The notes below the pieces were generated by a model, which saw only the letters and a program-made list of their open reading frames with translations, was not told where the DNA came from and did no database searches. Shown here one piece after another: positions 1 to 13,800 of a stretch of 64,000 bases of DNA. This DNA comes from Stichopus chloronotus (Eukaryota > Echinodermata > Holothuroidea > Aspidochirotida > Stichopodidae), in NCBI GenBank assembly GCA_021234535.1, contig CM037843.1, positions 19,375,911 to 19,439,910 on the forward strand. Reading direction: 5' to 3'. Positions within the stretch are counted from its first letter, which is position 1. Each line of letters starts with the position of its first letter. A program made the position numbers and the translations under genes.

Positions 1-3000
1 GCACATCAACAGGGAGTGCTGGATGCAGAGACGGGGGACTGTTTGAGGAGCCGAGGGTTGTGATATCAAAGGAAAGATGAAGAGATCTATAACATGTTGT
101 ATACAACAGGCAATGGACTAAAGGCAATCCAGGAGAGATTATTGATAAAATTCAGTTGCTGGGAATACTGTCGAGTGCTTCTTTTGGCATGAAGAGGCAT
201 CTTGGGTAAGAAATGGTGCATTATTAATTAAGAGGTCGTAAAAAGGAACATGGAAACAGAAATGAGGACTGTGAGAGGAGGTTTGTTTTTCTCACTGTGA
301 TGTCACAGTAAAGATGAGTCTGTAATACACTTCACAATATAAACAAGGGCTTAAGAGAGGTGATTAGTGATTTAAGATCACTAATAAATTCAGTTACTCT
401 GAATACAGTAGGCACACTGCCGAGTGTTACTTTTGGCATCGACAGACAACTTGGGGTGCTGTACGTGAAAGAAGGAAGTCACGCCACAAACAGCACCAGT
501 TGCCCCTATTCCCCTCCTTCACATACTACATCGACCAACCATTCATATACAAGCATAAGCAACATCAATTGCAGCAAAGATTAGGAATGTTGAGTACATT
601 TACACAGCTGAGAAACATTAATTTTACTACTTCATTGACCTCTTTTCATTAATGTACCTTGGCATAAACAATAAACTTAATAATTAGTTGTAACCCAGCA
701 GCTTGAAATGGTTTCCTCCGTTGAGTACATGTGACTTTGTCCTGTGGTGCACACACACTTAACAAAATAAATCTGCAGCAGACAATTTCACCCTACAGCT
801 TTTGATTTCATGACAAGGAGTGCAAAAGGTGAGGCCAAAATTAGTAAATCGACCAGCACGACAAAAGTACACCCAGGTGGGGTCTCTAACTTCTATACAT
901 GCATATGATGGTAGGTTTTCTTAGCAGACTGAAATGTTAATGACTATTCCACAAGTTCAGTTGCCGGAGTTCGCTCAGGGGATGATTAACACTTTAATTG
1001 CCTCAAGGTTTCTTATACTGTACTATATATTTAAAACTTAAACATAACACCTGCACTTATGAAAAGTATATGTAAAACTAGTAAATAAGTTAAAACATCT
1101 TTGTTGCATTATTCATACCAGCATCACAAACAGGGGAAAAAATCCCTCATCTTAAGTTCCTTTACCTTCATTTTTATTTTTTGTGTTAATTTGCAAATGT
1201 ATATGTTAAGTTAAGAAAGTTGAAAGTAATGACAAGTGGTGAAAGGACTAGCTTGTAAGAAAAATTTACAAAAGAAAAAAGTTAACACTTTGGATGAACT
1301 TGACTAACTGGTAAGGAAACATGTTAATCTGCTACTGCTGCTAAATTTATGTTTTCTTCTGATTATGAACGAGATTCTAGTGTGATTTTACCCCTAATTC
1401 AGACTAAAAAGTCTTGTCCTAAGGGGTCTCTCATGGCACAATTACTTAGTGCTAGCTAGAACTTCACCAGCAACGAGCTACTTTATTCACATGGGTTCAT
1501 GCATGATCTCTGGCTGGCACATGGTGGTACACAAATAACAGCTGCACAGCTGTGAAATGTAGAGAAACAGCTGCAAAGTACTTTCAAAGGTGCCATAGTG
1601 CATTTACACTGTGGAGGCAGGTAAGCGAGTCATTTGATAAGTTACCTAACTACAGTGCCATCTACTTGAAACCCACAGAGCCCCCATCGTTGCACAGATA
1701 GATAACATTTTGCATGAATGTCAACGTCAATCACTGCATACCTCTGTGGTCTGTCGCTAATTAATAGGTCTTCATGACATAGAGACCCAGAAAGGTTTCT
1801 GTGATGTGCACTGTCGCATCCAATTAATCCGTTAAGACGATACAACACCAAAGACCCCGACGACGATGAATAACGAGGCTATAAACATTTCTTGTAAAGT
1901 CCGGTGTGCAATGGATTGTATCTTCTCAAAGCTAGTGGTGAAGAATTTCACGTTAACATGATCGCAGTCCCTGCCCCCTGCAGAGTGTCAGAAGTCTATT
2001 AGTAACCGCCAAACAACACTTTCAGTCTGCATCAGTGTGACACCAGTGTTCTTTAGCACTACCTGAAAATGGTTGACCTTTAATAAAAACATTCGCAGAA
2101 GTGAAGAAGGACAAGGCCTGTCGAGTTTAGGATGATGAGCTTAACACTTCATCTACAAGAGGATGAATATTTGCTGACCCAATCATGGGTGTAGATGTAA
2201 GTAGATCCAACAAAACCTACGAGGACCAAGGGAAAAGGCTTCGTACACATTATCCCATCCCATGCAATAATGTATTCTTTATCAGTCCAGGGGATTCCCC
2301 CCTTCATGGGAAAATTATTTTCCATAGAACTGGAAAAATCTGACAGCCATTTTGCATTTAACCCACAATGCCACACCATTTAAGCAATAGAAAACAAGGG
2401 GTCACTCTTTTCAAATCCCTCTGGAAAATTCATATGTGTCAAGTAAAGTTCAAAACCTGCATATTCATGAAGAAGGTTACATTACCCACAACTTTCCCAG
2501 GTGGCCTGAAAGGTAGTCCACCGTTTGTGTTTTCCAAAAATCTCAAAAAGGGCAATGTGACCTTTGCAGTAGCTGCAGTACTAGATTTTATACATTCGTC
2601 TGTCACTGCATACATATTGTGTGCACAGCGACAGCGGAACACATACGTAAGGCCATGCACATTTGTTAGCCTACAGATGTTAACAGTTGTGCAAGAGTTG
2701 CAATGAGATACAGGTTCTCAAGAAACTCCGAGTAACTATATCAAGTATTACCAGACTAAGACAAAACAACCTTCTCAGGCTTATTACTCACCATGAACTG
2801 TCATTCGCTACCAGCTCTGCTATCTGTGAAAACCACTCAAGCTACACGTAGCCAAGTTTGTTCGTTTTACCATACCAGCCTACACTACAATGGGATGTTT
2901 GCCAATGATGTGAAACATGAAACAACTGTTATGAAAGCACAAGGCTTTGTTTATGATGCCTCATTACTACGAATTCTCCTCTTTGAGGGAAAAAGATTTT

Positions 3001-5483
3001 CCCCCGAAATTGAGAAACTCCCAGACTGTTTATTCAATTTGAATATAATGGTATATGTCAATCATATTCACTACTATAATACAGTTTCAGCTAGCTGGCT
3101 CCTGATTCACTGAATTCAACCAACATTTAAGGCCAGCATTCCTTCAAGTGCCGAGTCCCCTCCACTTCATAGTGCTGCGAAGGCAGAATAAAGTCTTCAG
3201 CATGCATACTTGTGGGTTATGCATGCCATGACCAAATTTTAAAGTTTAACTGAGACTCTTGCAAACTCTTGCAATTATGAGTCTTCATAGATAAGAATGA
3301 TTGTATCAAACCAATGTCATAATAAATAAACAAGTAAAATAATAAGGAAGTGTTACATTATTCTCTTTAATGAGAAAGCCGTAGGCTACGTATAACATGA
3401 ACATCACAACACAATTAAATTTAGTACCTATTCTGTAGGATTGTGACACAGCCTGTCCAACAACCTCGCACATGAATGGTCGTGCAAGTTTCTTACGTAC
3501 TTAGGACTTATTTTCTGTCTGCCATATACTTCTACCCACCGTGTTACATTATACATAGTCATCACACCACTGTACTTGAAGCATTATTGCGATGAATAAG
3601 CATCATTGCGATGAATACTGCTAGTACAAATATTGCTTCAATTTTGATGGTATAATCAATGTCACGAAAACCTGATGCAATTCAACAAATCCTAATTGAA
3701 ACTCTTTTTCTTGAAGACTGGGTGCAGTCTGATAAACCACATAGTGACCAAAGATTTGTGAAACTGATGGTTTGTTTCTTTTGTAAGGCTCTTTTTTTCC
3801 CCCAATTAATGGGTTGAACTTCCCTACAAGCCACCAACCTAAACACAGATCAGACAACCTCATGGAGGGTACTGGTGGTTTCTGTGGTTGGGTAAATTAT
3901 GATCTCCAGTAACTCCATGCATGGATACACTAACATGTTCCAGTCTTTTACTCTCAAGTTTTGTCCTTTAAAGTAAATCTGCAGGACCAAGCCACCCATG
4001 CCAGTATATAATTACACTGATACGAACTTTTCAGAGAACATAAAATATCCAGGGAAACCGCTGTGACAGATTAATCATATAGCAATAAACAAAAGGAAAT
4101 CACTTTCAAATTGTTTAAGAAAGTCTCTTGGTAGGGAATATCTCACAGATGATTAGCAAATAAGATTCAGAGTTGTCAATCCAATAAAAAATGATGTTTC
4201 TTTTTTAAACTTTCCTTGTTTCATTTGAGATTGTTTCTGTCTCTTTGGAATACTTTTTCCAGAGTTCATGGTAACTATGAGGAGAGCTAGGTGGGATACA
4301 CTGACGTCCTAAATTACAGTACTCGATTACATTAAATTCATCCATTTTTTATATATTTTTTTTTTTGGTGATTCAGTCCCAAGTATGTTAATGTTTCTAG
4401 AGTTCAAGTTAGGAATATAAAATCAACTTAACAAAAATGAATTGAAAACATAATGAAATTAACAAAAAAGCATTAAAAATTAACCAGAGATTGAGAATTG
4501 GACTTGTTCGCATGTACAATGAGAAACCGGATCTTTAAGTGCATGGCCGTTTGCACATCCACAAGACCCTTTCAATTGTTTTTGTAATCCTGCGCGCACT
4601 TGACTGAACATCCCAGCTTTGTGAACATTCGACAAAAATGTGTCAAAGAGAGGAACACAAATTTGAAAACATGAATTTGTTTGGTTCTTTCTGCACTCAC
4701 CAGGCAATCTACTACAACAACATTACCCCCTCTGGATTTCTGCGGCTTGCTTACTTGTTTGTTGATGAGGTCATGATCTCCAAATAACTGTCATCAATTG
4801 AATCTTTCTACTAAATTATTACTGCAACCAAACATTTAATGATAAAATTTTTCCAACCACGTAATTCAAGCTCGTTTTGGAAGCAATAAAGGTCAAGGCC
4901 TGATATCAGCATAAATGAACGATAAATGAAATGTTTGGTTTATATTTCAAGAGAGGATCCCTCGTTGTAATGATCCCTAGACATAGACAAGAATGCCCTG
5001 CTGTTTCACGGTGATCGATTAAGTTCGTGTTTAAGCTACGAGATGTGGTCCAGGTAAGCAGACTTATGTCTGACACAGTGACCATCTCACATTAATGCAC
5101 AAGTTGGACATGCCAACTGTCCATTCCAGAGGATATTTCTTGAGCTTTTTCCTCAGGCTGCCAACAGAAATTTTCCAAAATTTTTCTTGCCCACAACAAA
5201 TTGTCACTGCATACAGACATTCAGCATTGGATGAGCTCTGGTTTTGGTGATTACGAGGTATATTAAATATGTTCGCAATGATTTTCCATCCCACCCCATC
5301 GTAGCCCCCCTCCCACTCTCCCCCTTTTGAAATGAAATACTACCATCCAACGTTTCTTAACAGTCTCTTGAGTGAAACAGGTTTTTAGTACAAATGTTCA
5401 TGAAGCATACGCGTGCTTTCTAGCTAAATTTTTGATTTTGTTTGGCACTGGTTGCGCTATTTTAAGAAAAACTAATATGAAAA
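1..5483. other. No supportable gene
   Basis: A+T-rich sequence with only short open frames and no recognisable domain. At about 150-212 and 385-450 there is a diverged direct duplication (TTCAGTT...GAATAC, then CGAGTG(C/T)T(T/A)CTTTTGGCAT). Two minus-strand open frames near 2149-2660 could be remnants of a mobile-element protein, but I cannot name one. No later SMOC exon was recognised here. Confidence 0.5.
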
Positions 5484-6610
5484 TGCATGAGCTCAAGCCA
5501 TGGATAGCAAAAGGGTTGGTAAATGCATGTAAAAAGAAGAACACATTATAATAGAAATTTTACAGAGAAGATGGTTATCTGACCAGAATTGTGCAGAAAT
5601 GTAAGACAAAAGTATTTTGACAAATTGCTCTTGGATTGCATACGGGACACTAGAAGTACATGAAAGATATCAAAGAAATTAATCAAGAAAAAAAACCCAA
5701 GTCAGGCTTATCGACATGAGTTCCCATATGAAGGCAGTTTCCTAAGTGACAAAAAGGATACTACGAATGGTTTCAATGATTTTTTTTTGTTTAATGTAGA
5801 TCTTGCAAACAATATCCTAGATGTGACTGATAGACTTTTCAACAATTATTTGAGAATTAGAAATGAATAAGCCACATTTGCTGCTTGTGTGGATGAAGAT
5901 GAGGTAGTGCCTATAGTGACACACTTTGATTCTGAAAGGCCCACAGTAACGATTTAAACGATTCAAATATGTATTGTACTATAGAAGTATGACATTGATT
6001 TGATAGCCACACCTCTGTTCTATATTTGTAATCATTTATTTCTGACAGGTGTATTTCCAAGAGAAAATGAAAATTGCAAAAGTAATACCAGTTGTACAAG
6101 CAGGTGACAAGTGTAAGTTTAACAATTATAGGCCTGTTTCAATTCTCTGCCAATTTTCCAAAATTTTAGAAAAGTTACCTGAGAAAAGGCTGTGAAATTT
6201 TTTAGATAAATACAATTTAGAGTCAGTATAGATTTAGAGCAAGTCGCTCTACTGCCTTAGCTCTTACTGAGCTTATACAGTAGATGACGTTACCATGGCC
6301 ATAGAAAATAAAATGCATGCTGCTGGCACTTTTCTTCATCTGAAAAAAGCATCTGATACAATTAATCACAGTTTATTGCTACAGAAACTGGAATATCATG
6401 GTACAAGAGGAATAGCCAACAACTGGATTTCTAGCTATCTTTCCAACAGACAACATTTTGTACATATCAATGATTGCTCTTCAGATCTAACAAGCCCCAA
6501 ATATGGTGTACCTTGAGGATCTCAGGGTCCAAACTTTTCATACATCAATGACATTTGTAATGTGTCCAATTTTGTTTATCTCCTTGTTATTACTTTCACC
6601 ATAAACCTGT
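5484..6610 (+). pseudogene. Dead non-LTR retrotransposon (CR1/Jockey-like LINE) reverse transcriptase fragment
   Basis: Conceptual translation across several frames gives landmarks of a LINE reverse transcriptase in the right order: ELKPWIAKGLVNACKKKNTLY (first 20 or so residues from 5490), NGFNDFF near 5770, GVFPRENENCK shifting to KIAKVIPVVQ near 6050, and NNYRPVSILCQFSKILEKL near 6122-6180. Then follow FLHLKKASDTINHSLL, LSNRQHFVHIND and SSDLTSPKYGVP at 6328-6513, a TGA where the family has Gln, and YINDICNVSNF. Motif A has His in place of the first Asp, the frame is broken many times, and the stretch between GVPQG and YINDI is largely deleted. The element is inactive. No poly-A tail or target duplication was found. 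The exact clade is uncertain. Confidence 0.85.
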
Positions 6611-6861
6611 TATGTTACCCAAACTGGTCAGTACCAGCTTGGTTTCAATTCTGTTTGGTAAATTGCATTGAAGAAAAATCGACAATTTATATCGTAACAC
6701 TAGATGATAATTTGTGAGTTATCGAAAGTAGTTGTAAAATGTTGAAAGGAATCGTGAATTGCTGAAAGAAATAAATAAGTAATAGTTAAAACGGAAAATC
6801 CCTGCAACTGCTGCACTCCCCACAACTACCTGGTGTGGGTATTCATGAGCGACTATACCTA

Positions 6862-7090
6862 CCCATTGCCTCACTAATGCATACATTTGACCCATGCTCA
6901 AATCATCCTCTAAACTAATTCTAGCACCGCACCCTTTAAGACTTAGCAGAGGACTGGAAGATGCGTGGAAGGCACTCCAGCAAAAGGCAAACGAGGGCGG
7001 GCTAGGTCTTAGAGGGCGTGGTGCTAGAATTAGTTTTGAGGACAATCTGAGCATGGGTCAAATGCATGCATCTGTGAGGCAAGGAGAAAG
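6862..7090. mobile_element. Foldback (MITE-like) element, about 80 bp arms
   Basis: The stretch at about 6862-6945 is repeated in inverted orientation at about 7003-7090, with roughly 85% identity. Shared blocks include TTTGACCCATGCTCA and AACTAATTCTAGCACC. The roughly 57 bp centre separates the arms, so a transcript would form a long hairpin. The open frames on the two strands here are mirror images produced by this inverted repeat and are not genes. No target duplication was identified, so the outer ends are approximate. Confidence 0.75.
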
Positions 7091-10000
7091 TTTATGTCCA
7101 CGATGTGAATCCTTGGTCCTCTAAGGCACGCATACAGCAGCTACATATGCCAACTTATGTAAGGTGTGTGAGGAAAAACTGGTTACAATCAAAGTACAAT
7201 TATTAGGGATCCCATTGTACCTGTTGTCCCTTTCTTTTTTTAAATAATGTGTAAGCTTACTCCTTGTCCATATCTACCAACACTTCTCGTTTAAACCTGT
7301 AATGTATTTTAGCACTACATATGACTACACCGAAACACACAATCATTGCTACATGTACATGTGACTCCATTTCAAATAGACGCAAGTACAATTTATGGTT
7401 TTCTTGCTGTCACGTGTACCATGTATGTTACACTATAAGCTTCAAAATGTACGTAGATTAACAAATGGACTGCCCAATCGAGGACAAAATTACACCAACG
7501 CTCATCTGTGGACAATGATCACTGTTTTGCAATCTTCTTAACAAAACAAATATTAGTACAGTACTTTACATCAACTTTGAAATAGCCAGAGACCAATTCG
7601 TGGTATTTTCAAAACAAACATTATACCAATTAATGTTCATAGGTTCTGTTTCTCTCTTTATCCAGGCAACTCATTTTTTTTTGTTTTTGTTAGACCAAAC
7701 AAATCATTGTCTGCTATTTCTCAAAAAGTAATGTAAACCAAACAAAACAAACAAAGCTGACAAAGTCTGCGCTGAATGAGACAAATGAAGCCTAGTCATA
7801 ACTGGATTCTTGAAGCAAGTGGAATTGTTAGAGTGGATGTTTTAAAGTATAAACAGGAAGCAAGTAACCACAACTGCAGCATCATACATTCGCAGGCATA
7901 TTAAAACTCACACGAACAGTTAAATAAACACTAGGTTACGGCACATCCAATCAACGATCTATGTATCGGATATAAATTTGTCACACTTGAAACAATGCCA
8001 TCATAAAGGGTGGTGTATGTTCCTCTGGTTAAAGTCATAAAGGGGTGTCACCTTGACAAGTTTTACCAGCAATCACCCTCCAAAATGAAGAATATGAATC
8101 ATCCCAGGTGCCAGAAAACAGAACTGAAAAAAAGTTGTTACAGTGATAAACATTTTCAAGGCTGAAGTTAGCTAGCACAGGTCTGCCAACTACTATTGTT
8201 GGAGTAACATTTCATTCAACTGCCAAACCCACAGAAAGTTCCTCTCCTTCTGAACAAAGGAGTAAAAAGGACAATAGATCAATGATGGAGCCAAACATTC
8301 AAAACATTGAAAGGAACAAAGACCTTGAGAGGTACCAAGTAGATCCCTTCCGCATGGATTGCAAATTGCATAACTCTTACAATTCAACTGCAATGTGGTA
8401 TTACCATGCATACATACATGGATCCCACTGCAAACAGTTTCAGCCATGTCATTTACGTAAGATTCTGAGCTAGAAACTCGCGTTATAAACTCTGTTGACC
8501 TTTGAGGATTTGCAGACATCTGTTTCAGTTTGTGAGAATAACTTTTAATATTGATTACTCATTATCAATTACTTTGTGCACAAAAAAAAATCATCTAGTT
8601 GATAATGTTTATATATCATAGTTGGTGCTTCACACCAACAGATTCTGCAATAGTGTAACATTAGGTAAAGCCTGTTTCTTAAGAAACTATCTGAATACTG
8701 CTTACACACCATGACATATTTCTATGTCATTGCAAAATCATAGTAATCCATTCCAGCTCCCTCCGTGTATAGAAACGTGGGTCTCATTAGAATGTTGAAA
8801 GGAGAATAAAATATGACCACGACCACCTGAAAACAGCTGTTGACACAACCAATGCTACCTGATTTCTTGCACTCAATGTGCTATATACCTAGTGTACATT
8901 CTACATCTGACCTTTGACCTGCTTTTTGCAGTATACAATCTCATACCCCAACTCACATTTTTCTTCTTAAGATATTTTGTCAAAAGTTTTTACACAAAGT
9001 TGACTCTCCTGAAAAGCTGCCGATATGTTGCACTTAGTACAGTATATGTTAAAGCCTATAGCCAAGAACACGATATCTGCGGAACCCTCGCATCTTGACA
9101 TGTTTGAAAGTCAATTCACGAGTTTACCTCTGTTTATTTCAAATGCCTACCTTGACCACCAAAAACCATATTTATTCGTACCCAATTCCGTACACCAACA
9201 TACCAAACATGAGATCTGTCCACACTCCCATTGCTGTAGAGATTATTTTTGAAAGGTTTTCAAAAAGGAAACCCAAAACGTTGACTAACATATCGATCAA
9301 TGAGTCTTTACTAAATATCATCAATTGGTTGGCTTCCATCCAAAATGAACAGACCACTCAGAGAATCTATGTAAACTGTTGACACATTGTTGCAATATGA
9401 AGACTTTGAGTTATGAAAGTTTGTCAATTCAACATTTTACAGCAAATTATGGAATATATTCTGTCTAATAAGTTGTCAATTTAACCACTCTGTCTCGACG
9501 GAATTTTAATACAGGACTCCTCAGGGTGAGTGGTAGTTTGCATTAAACTGCCAAATTGAGACACAAATTTTTTGCTGCAAAATTCAGCATTTTATTGAAA
9601 GCTGCTACAACAGAATGAACACTTTGACATTTTCCTGCATATGTTCACTAAAAATTGCTCATTCTGGACAGCTTCAAAGTGTTTTCAATATACTCCACCA
9701 TATGACCAATCCTGTGAATAGCGATGAAGTTTGCAGAGTACACAGAAATGCAGCACCTCAGTGCATCAGGCGGCATGAATTCAATCTGAAGGTGAAAATT
9801 CCTAGGTTTTCTCTTCTGCAACTTTTATTATTACAATGATATGCAAAGTTTCATACTTAAGTCAGTGGAATTATCAAGAAATCGTGTGATGACTGCAAAG
9901 TCACAAAATCTCCACAAAATGACACGAAGTGTAACCACACATAAAGAAATGGTGTTAAGGAGATAATACAGTTTCTAACACTTGACATTTTTGCAAATAC

Positions 10001-10658
10001 GATGTGAAGCTCTACTAAATTCCACACAGAGTTGCATGAATGCAACAGCGTGTTCCTAATTATGGACAGCATTTATCAATCAGCTCATTTGTACTGGGGT
10101 GTATGGCAAGTGTGACGCAGGAAGATGGAGTCGAGTAATTGTGTGGAGAAATAGAGCACCCAGGACATTAAAGAATTTATGTACATAGGATCAGTGCAGG
10201 GCATCTTGGTTCAAAATAACCTTTGAATGGTCATTAAATTGAGCTGCCAAGTATGTTTATAGGCTAAAAATACACCAAGAGAAATTACAACAGTACTAGG
10301 ATGATAGCTATAAACCCCTTGTTGCTATATACCGTAGAATGGGCTTTGACCAGCTGGGCCCAGCATAGTCAAAGACCATAGGAGTTATGCCACTGCTGCA
10401 CAGCATCACACCATGTTATCGCACCATGTTACGTTAACTAATTTGTGAGGTGTTGATGAGTATGTGACCTTTGCAGGGGAGTGATCTAAAGCAATGCCAT
10501 ACAGAAAGATCTTGATACTCACTTGTATACAAACCAGCATTCAATTCTTCCTTTACTACCCTCCTTGCTACCATCTTCCTGACACCCCACTTTGTCTCTA
10601 GTGTAATGGATTAGACACTTTGCATTACTAGTTCAGCAAACAGTGAATCTTGTCTTAC
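7091..10658. other. Probable third SMOC intron or 3' flank, no exon recognised
   Basis: This lies downstream of the SMOC thyroglobulin exon on the minus strand. Open frames are short and have no cysteine pattern or EF-hand signature. One dispersed-repeat copy lies at about 9170-9262. Nothing else stands out. Confidence 0.5.
9170..9262 (+). repeat. Isolated copy of the dispersed CATACCAAACATGAGATCTGTCC repeat
   Basis: The stretch with GTACACCAACATACC, AACATGAGATCTGTCC and GTAGAGATTATTTTTG closely resembles units in the 41 kb array (for example TCAACATATCAAACATAAGATCTGTC at about 41390). This marks it as a further member of the same dispersed family. Confidence 0.5.
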
Positions 10659-10874
10659 CTGGTTCTGCGTCACAAGATGGTCTTTGATGCCGAACAGCTG
10701 TTCTCGGTAACGGTTTTCCCTCGTCGTTCACGCACCAGCACCACCCAAATGAAAAATGACATTGAACAGATGAATAGGAACCGTCTTCGTTACACTGAGG
10801 AACGTAGACATTACTATTTGCTGAATCCATCTGCTCTTGAGCAGATGCCTTCTCTATCTCACATTTTGAGAGCT
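10659..10874 (-). CDS. SMOC: SMOC-like exon 3, thyroglobulin type-1 domain
   Basis: This 216 bp exon has acceptor TTTGTTCAACAG|AG and donor CCAG|GTAAGA, and is phase 1 at both ends. Its peptide contains a complete six-cysteine thyroglobulin type-1A domain: LSKC, VPQC, VQCHFSFGWCWCV, and RPSC at the end. The QC-x-x-DG-x-Y-x-x-VQC and CWCV signatures are intact, so a normal fold is expected. The first residue is a split codon completed by the last base of exon 2, reading GPCVVA-E-LSKC, as expected for the follistatin-to-TY link of SMOC. The domain probably binds matrix or protease partners; that role is family knowledge, not visible here. The exon ends soon after the sixth cysteine (DAEPG). Confidence 0.9.
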
Positions 10875-13800
10875 CTGTTGAACAAATAATAGCAACAGAA
10901 ATCAACAAGGTTAGTACTACCCATGTAGACCATTGTTTAACGGCATGGTTTTGAAATTACGATATCATAATAGGGGTATACAGATCTACATGATGTATAC
11001 AATCTAGGCGTAATAGTGCACATTTTGTTGGGACCATGACCAACCAGGGGTAGTGATGTATCTATTTCCACACAATGAAGCACAATTTGATTCCCCTGCC
11101 TACATCCCTACACATGGGTCCCTGCTCTGTAAAGTCATAATGCTGCCGACATGTAGTTGCAGGTAAAGGTATCTGGCAAACAGTCGACTGTGTTTTATGA
11201 TCCTGCCATTGCATTAGTACTGTGTGGGAAAGTAGTCCCAACTTACCTAAAATTTTCAACAGACAGCCAAATCCTAAGATTTGGTTTTTACTTCGTCAGA
11301 TAAGCAAGTCAGTTGAAGTGTTATACAAATGCTCAGTCAACGTAATGAAAACAAATTTGTATTGCAAAGAGCATGTACACTCCTGTATGCGAGAGTAGCC
11401 ACTGTACAGAAACTTAGAAAATGAAGTGAATTCACTGCATTAATGACAAACTTTTTTGAAAGTACAACTATATGAAAACAGCGATCAAATATTACTTATT
11501 AGTTGTCCAACAGATGAAGTTTCAGTAATGAATAAATCTGTAAATTTAAGCAGGAAGTGATGACCATCAAAACCCAAATATTGTCGGACAAGAAGGTCAT
11601 CTGTCCAATGAAGTATTTCTCTGTATTTATCTATATTGTCAAGTATTTCTAAGGAGGATCCTCTCATACCTCAAAGTTGGTCAGGAGGATGGTTATAGTT
11701 GTAGAAATGATTCTTTCTCAGAAGTGTCCCCCATAATAGGAATAGAAACATGCCTATTTCAAAAACTCTGTAGTAGATGCTATATTAAAATTTACTAAAA
11801 TTAATATAACATTTTATCACACACACAGACATAGAACAGTAAATGTTTGCATCAGGTACCAGAGTACCTGCATACACACTGACGATGTCCGGACGCAGTT
11901 CTAACATTGCTACCCTGAGATCCAATATTTCCATAGCGTTACACCTGTGTAGGCCTGGGTGTTACAACATTCAGCATCTACTAGCCTAAATAAGCACAAC
12001 TTCATTGTTCTCCCCATTCATAAGATACATTGTGCAATGATAACGTGCAAAGCAAAAGGCACGTGGATGTGAATGCAAACATTTTCAGGCACCCCATACC
12101 CGACCAATACCAGATGACAGACTGTGGCTAGAAAAGAGTCTACATTCAATTGAAAATGGAAAACACACTTCGGCTAGAAAACTCTCAATTTAAATGTACA
12201 ATGAATCAAGTGAGAAAAGTTGATTTTCAAAACTGTATTCTCTCCGGGCGGTTTCCGCTCACAAATTTTGCAAAGCGACTGTGATGGTCTTAGTGGAGGA
12301 AGATTTCATGAAAATTTACTGTAAGTCTCTCTCATAATTTACTTATTGTGGTTCAACATTACAAGCACAGAGGAAATTATCACTTAGTATATTCTCACAG
12401 TGTTTTAAAGTTAGCAATCAGTTTTCTTTAATTCTCATCAATTTAATTCTTCCAAGATGTCCCATTGTTATCCACTTGTTGGGAATCCTTGCTGGCAAAA
12501 TCATTGACTTGCGACCTGGCACTACAGTGCGAATGAATGAGTTCATGTCAAAGTATACCACACAGGGTTAAAGTAAACATTATTGTGGACTGGCTGGGTC
12601 TTGAGATTGCGGTTGAATGCTGAAATAATGCCATCTTGGCAATGATCACAAAACGGTCCAGCAATGACTCAGGGTGCTGATCACCAGGTGTTGTTATCTC
12701 TTCAGTGGATCAGTTAGATTAGCTTGACAAATAACCCACTTTATGACTTGTGGTACCTTATTGTGCCACTGTCAACTGTAATTTCATTTGAATACAATAT
12801 CCAATTACCATGATGCTGGTGGGGTGTTGTGTTCGCAAATCTACAAACAATCAAAAATTATCATCACATTGCACTTCTACATTGTATTATAACAGTCAAC
12901 CTTGGAACCAGCTATTTCCAGTATTTTTATGAGTGCAAATTCCCACCTGTGCATTTTGATTCTTTCACATGATAAGTATAGTGTTGGAGCAACCTTTACA
13001 GGGTGGATGTTTAATGGTTGTACCAGTCCCAGAGCAGATAATGCAATCTGATTTTATTAAAAAAGAAATAATTACGTAAGCATTCCTCACTTGGCATGCA
13101 CTTTAATTATTTACTGTACTTCAAAACCCACGTTTTTCAGTCTATATAAAATATATGTAAGGTTCAGTGGCGACTGTTCAATGATACACACAGATTGATA
13201 GTGTTGGAGGATAGTGACATTTTGCCATCACAATAGTTAAGGGTAAAATTATTACGATAATTTGGTAATTGCTATAACGGTTGCACACCAAGAGTTTTAG
13301 GCCTTGCCTGATGACAGTGCACACTGATTTTAGGTATACAGTGATTTTCCAGATACACTGATTCTCCTGGGGTGGGGGGATACATTGATTTTACGTGTGG
13401 CATACACTGATTTTCAGCGGGACATACACTGACTTTCACCACACATTTATGTTCGGCCAACGATGGAGATTCAGTCTGAAATAAAAATGATATTACTTCA
13501 AGTCTAAAATGCACAATGACATGTTACACATTTCATGTAAACCAAACTATATTACATACATTTTTGAAATTAAAAGATAAAAAAAACACAATCTTGAAAA
13601 GAAACAGACAAAACAGTGCAATAAAACCTTTTCAAAAATTGAAAATAATTTAATAAATCTATACTTTCGTAAAGAGGTACAGCCAATAGCCTTATCACAT
13701 TACTGATGACCCACTGCATCACCAAAACGAACAGACGATGATTCGTAAATTAGGGACATCTGGTTATTTGAAAAAGTGTTTAAATTGTTGTTGTTTCGTT

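Noticed and set aside
2149..2660. Two consecutive minus-strand open frames, possibly one frameshifted gene
   Set aside because: No family recognised, no splice logic joining them; could be mobile-element debris but unsupported.
4480..4707. Cysteine-containing minus-strand frame considered as a later SMOC exon
   Set aside because: The cysteine spacing fits neither a thyroglobulin type-1 nor an EF-hand/EC domain, and no CWCV motif or matching splice phase is present.
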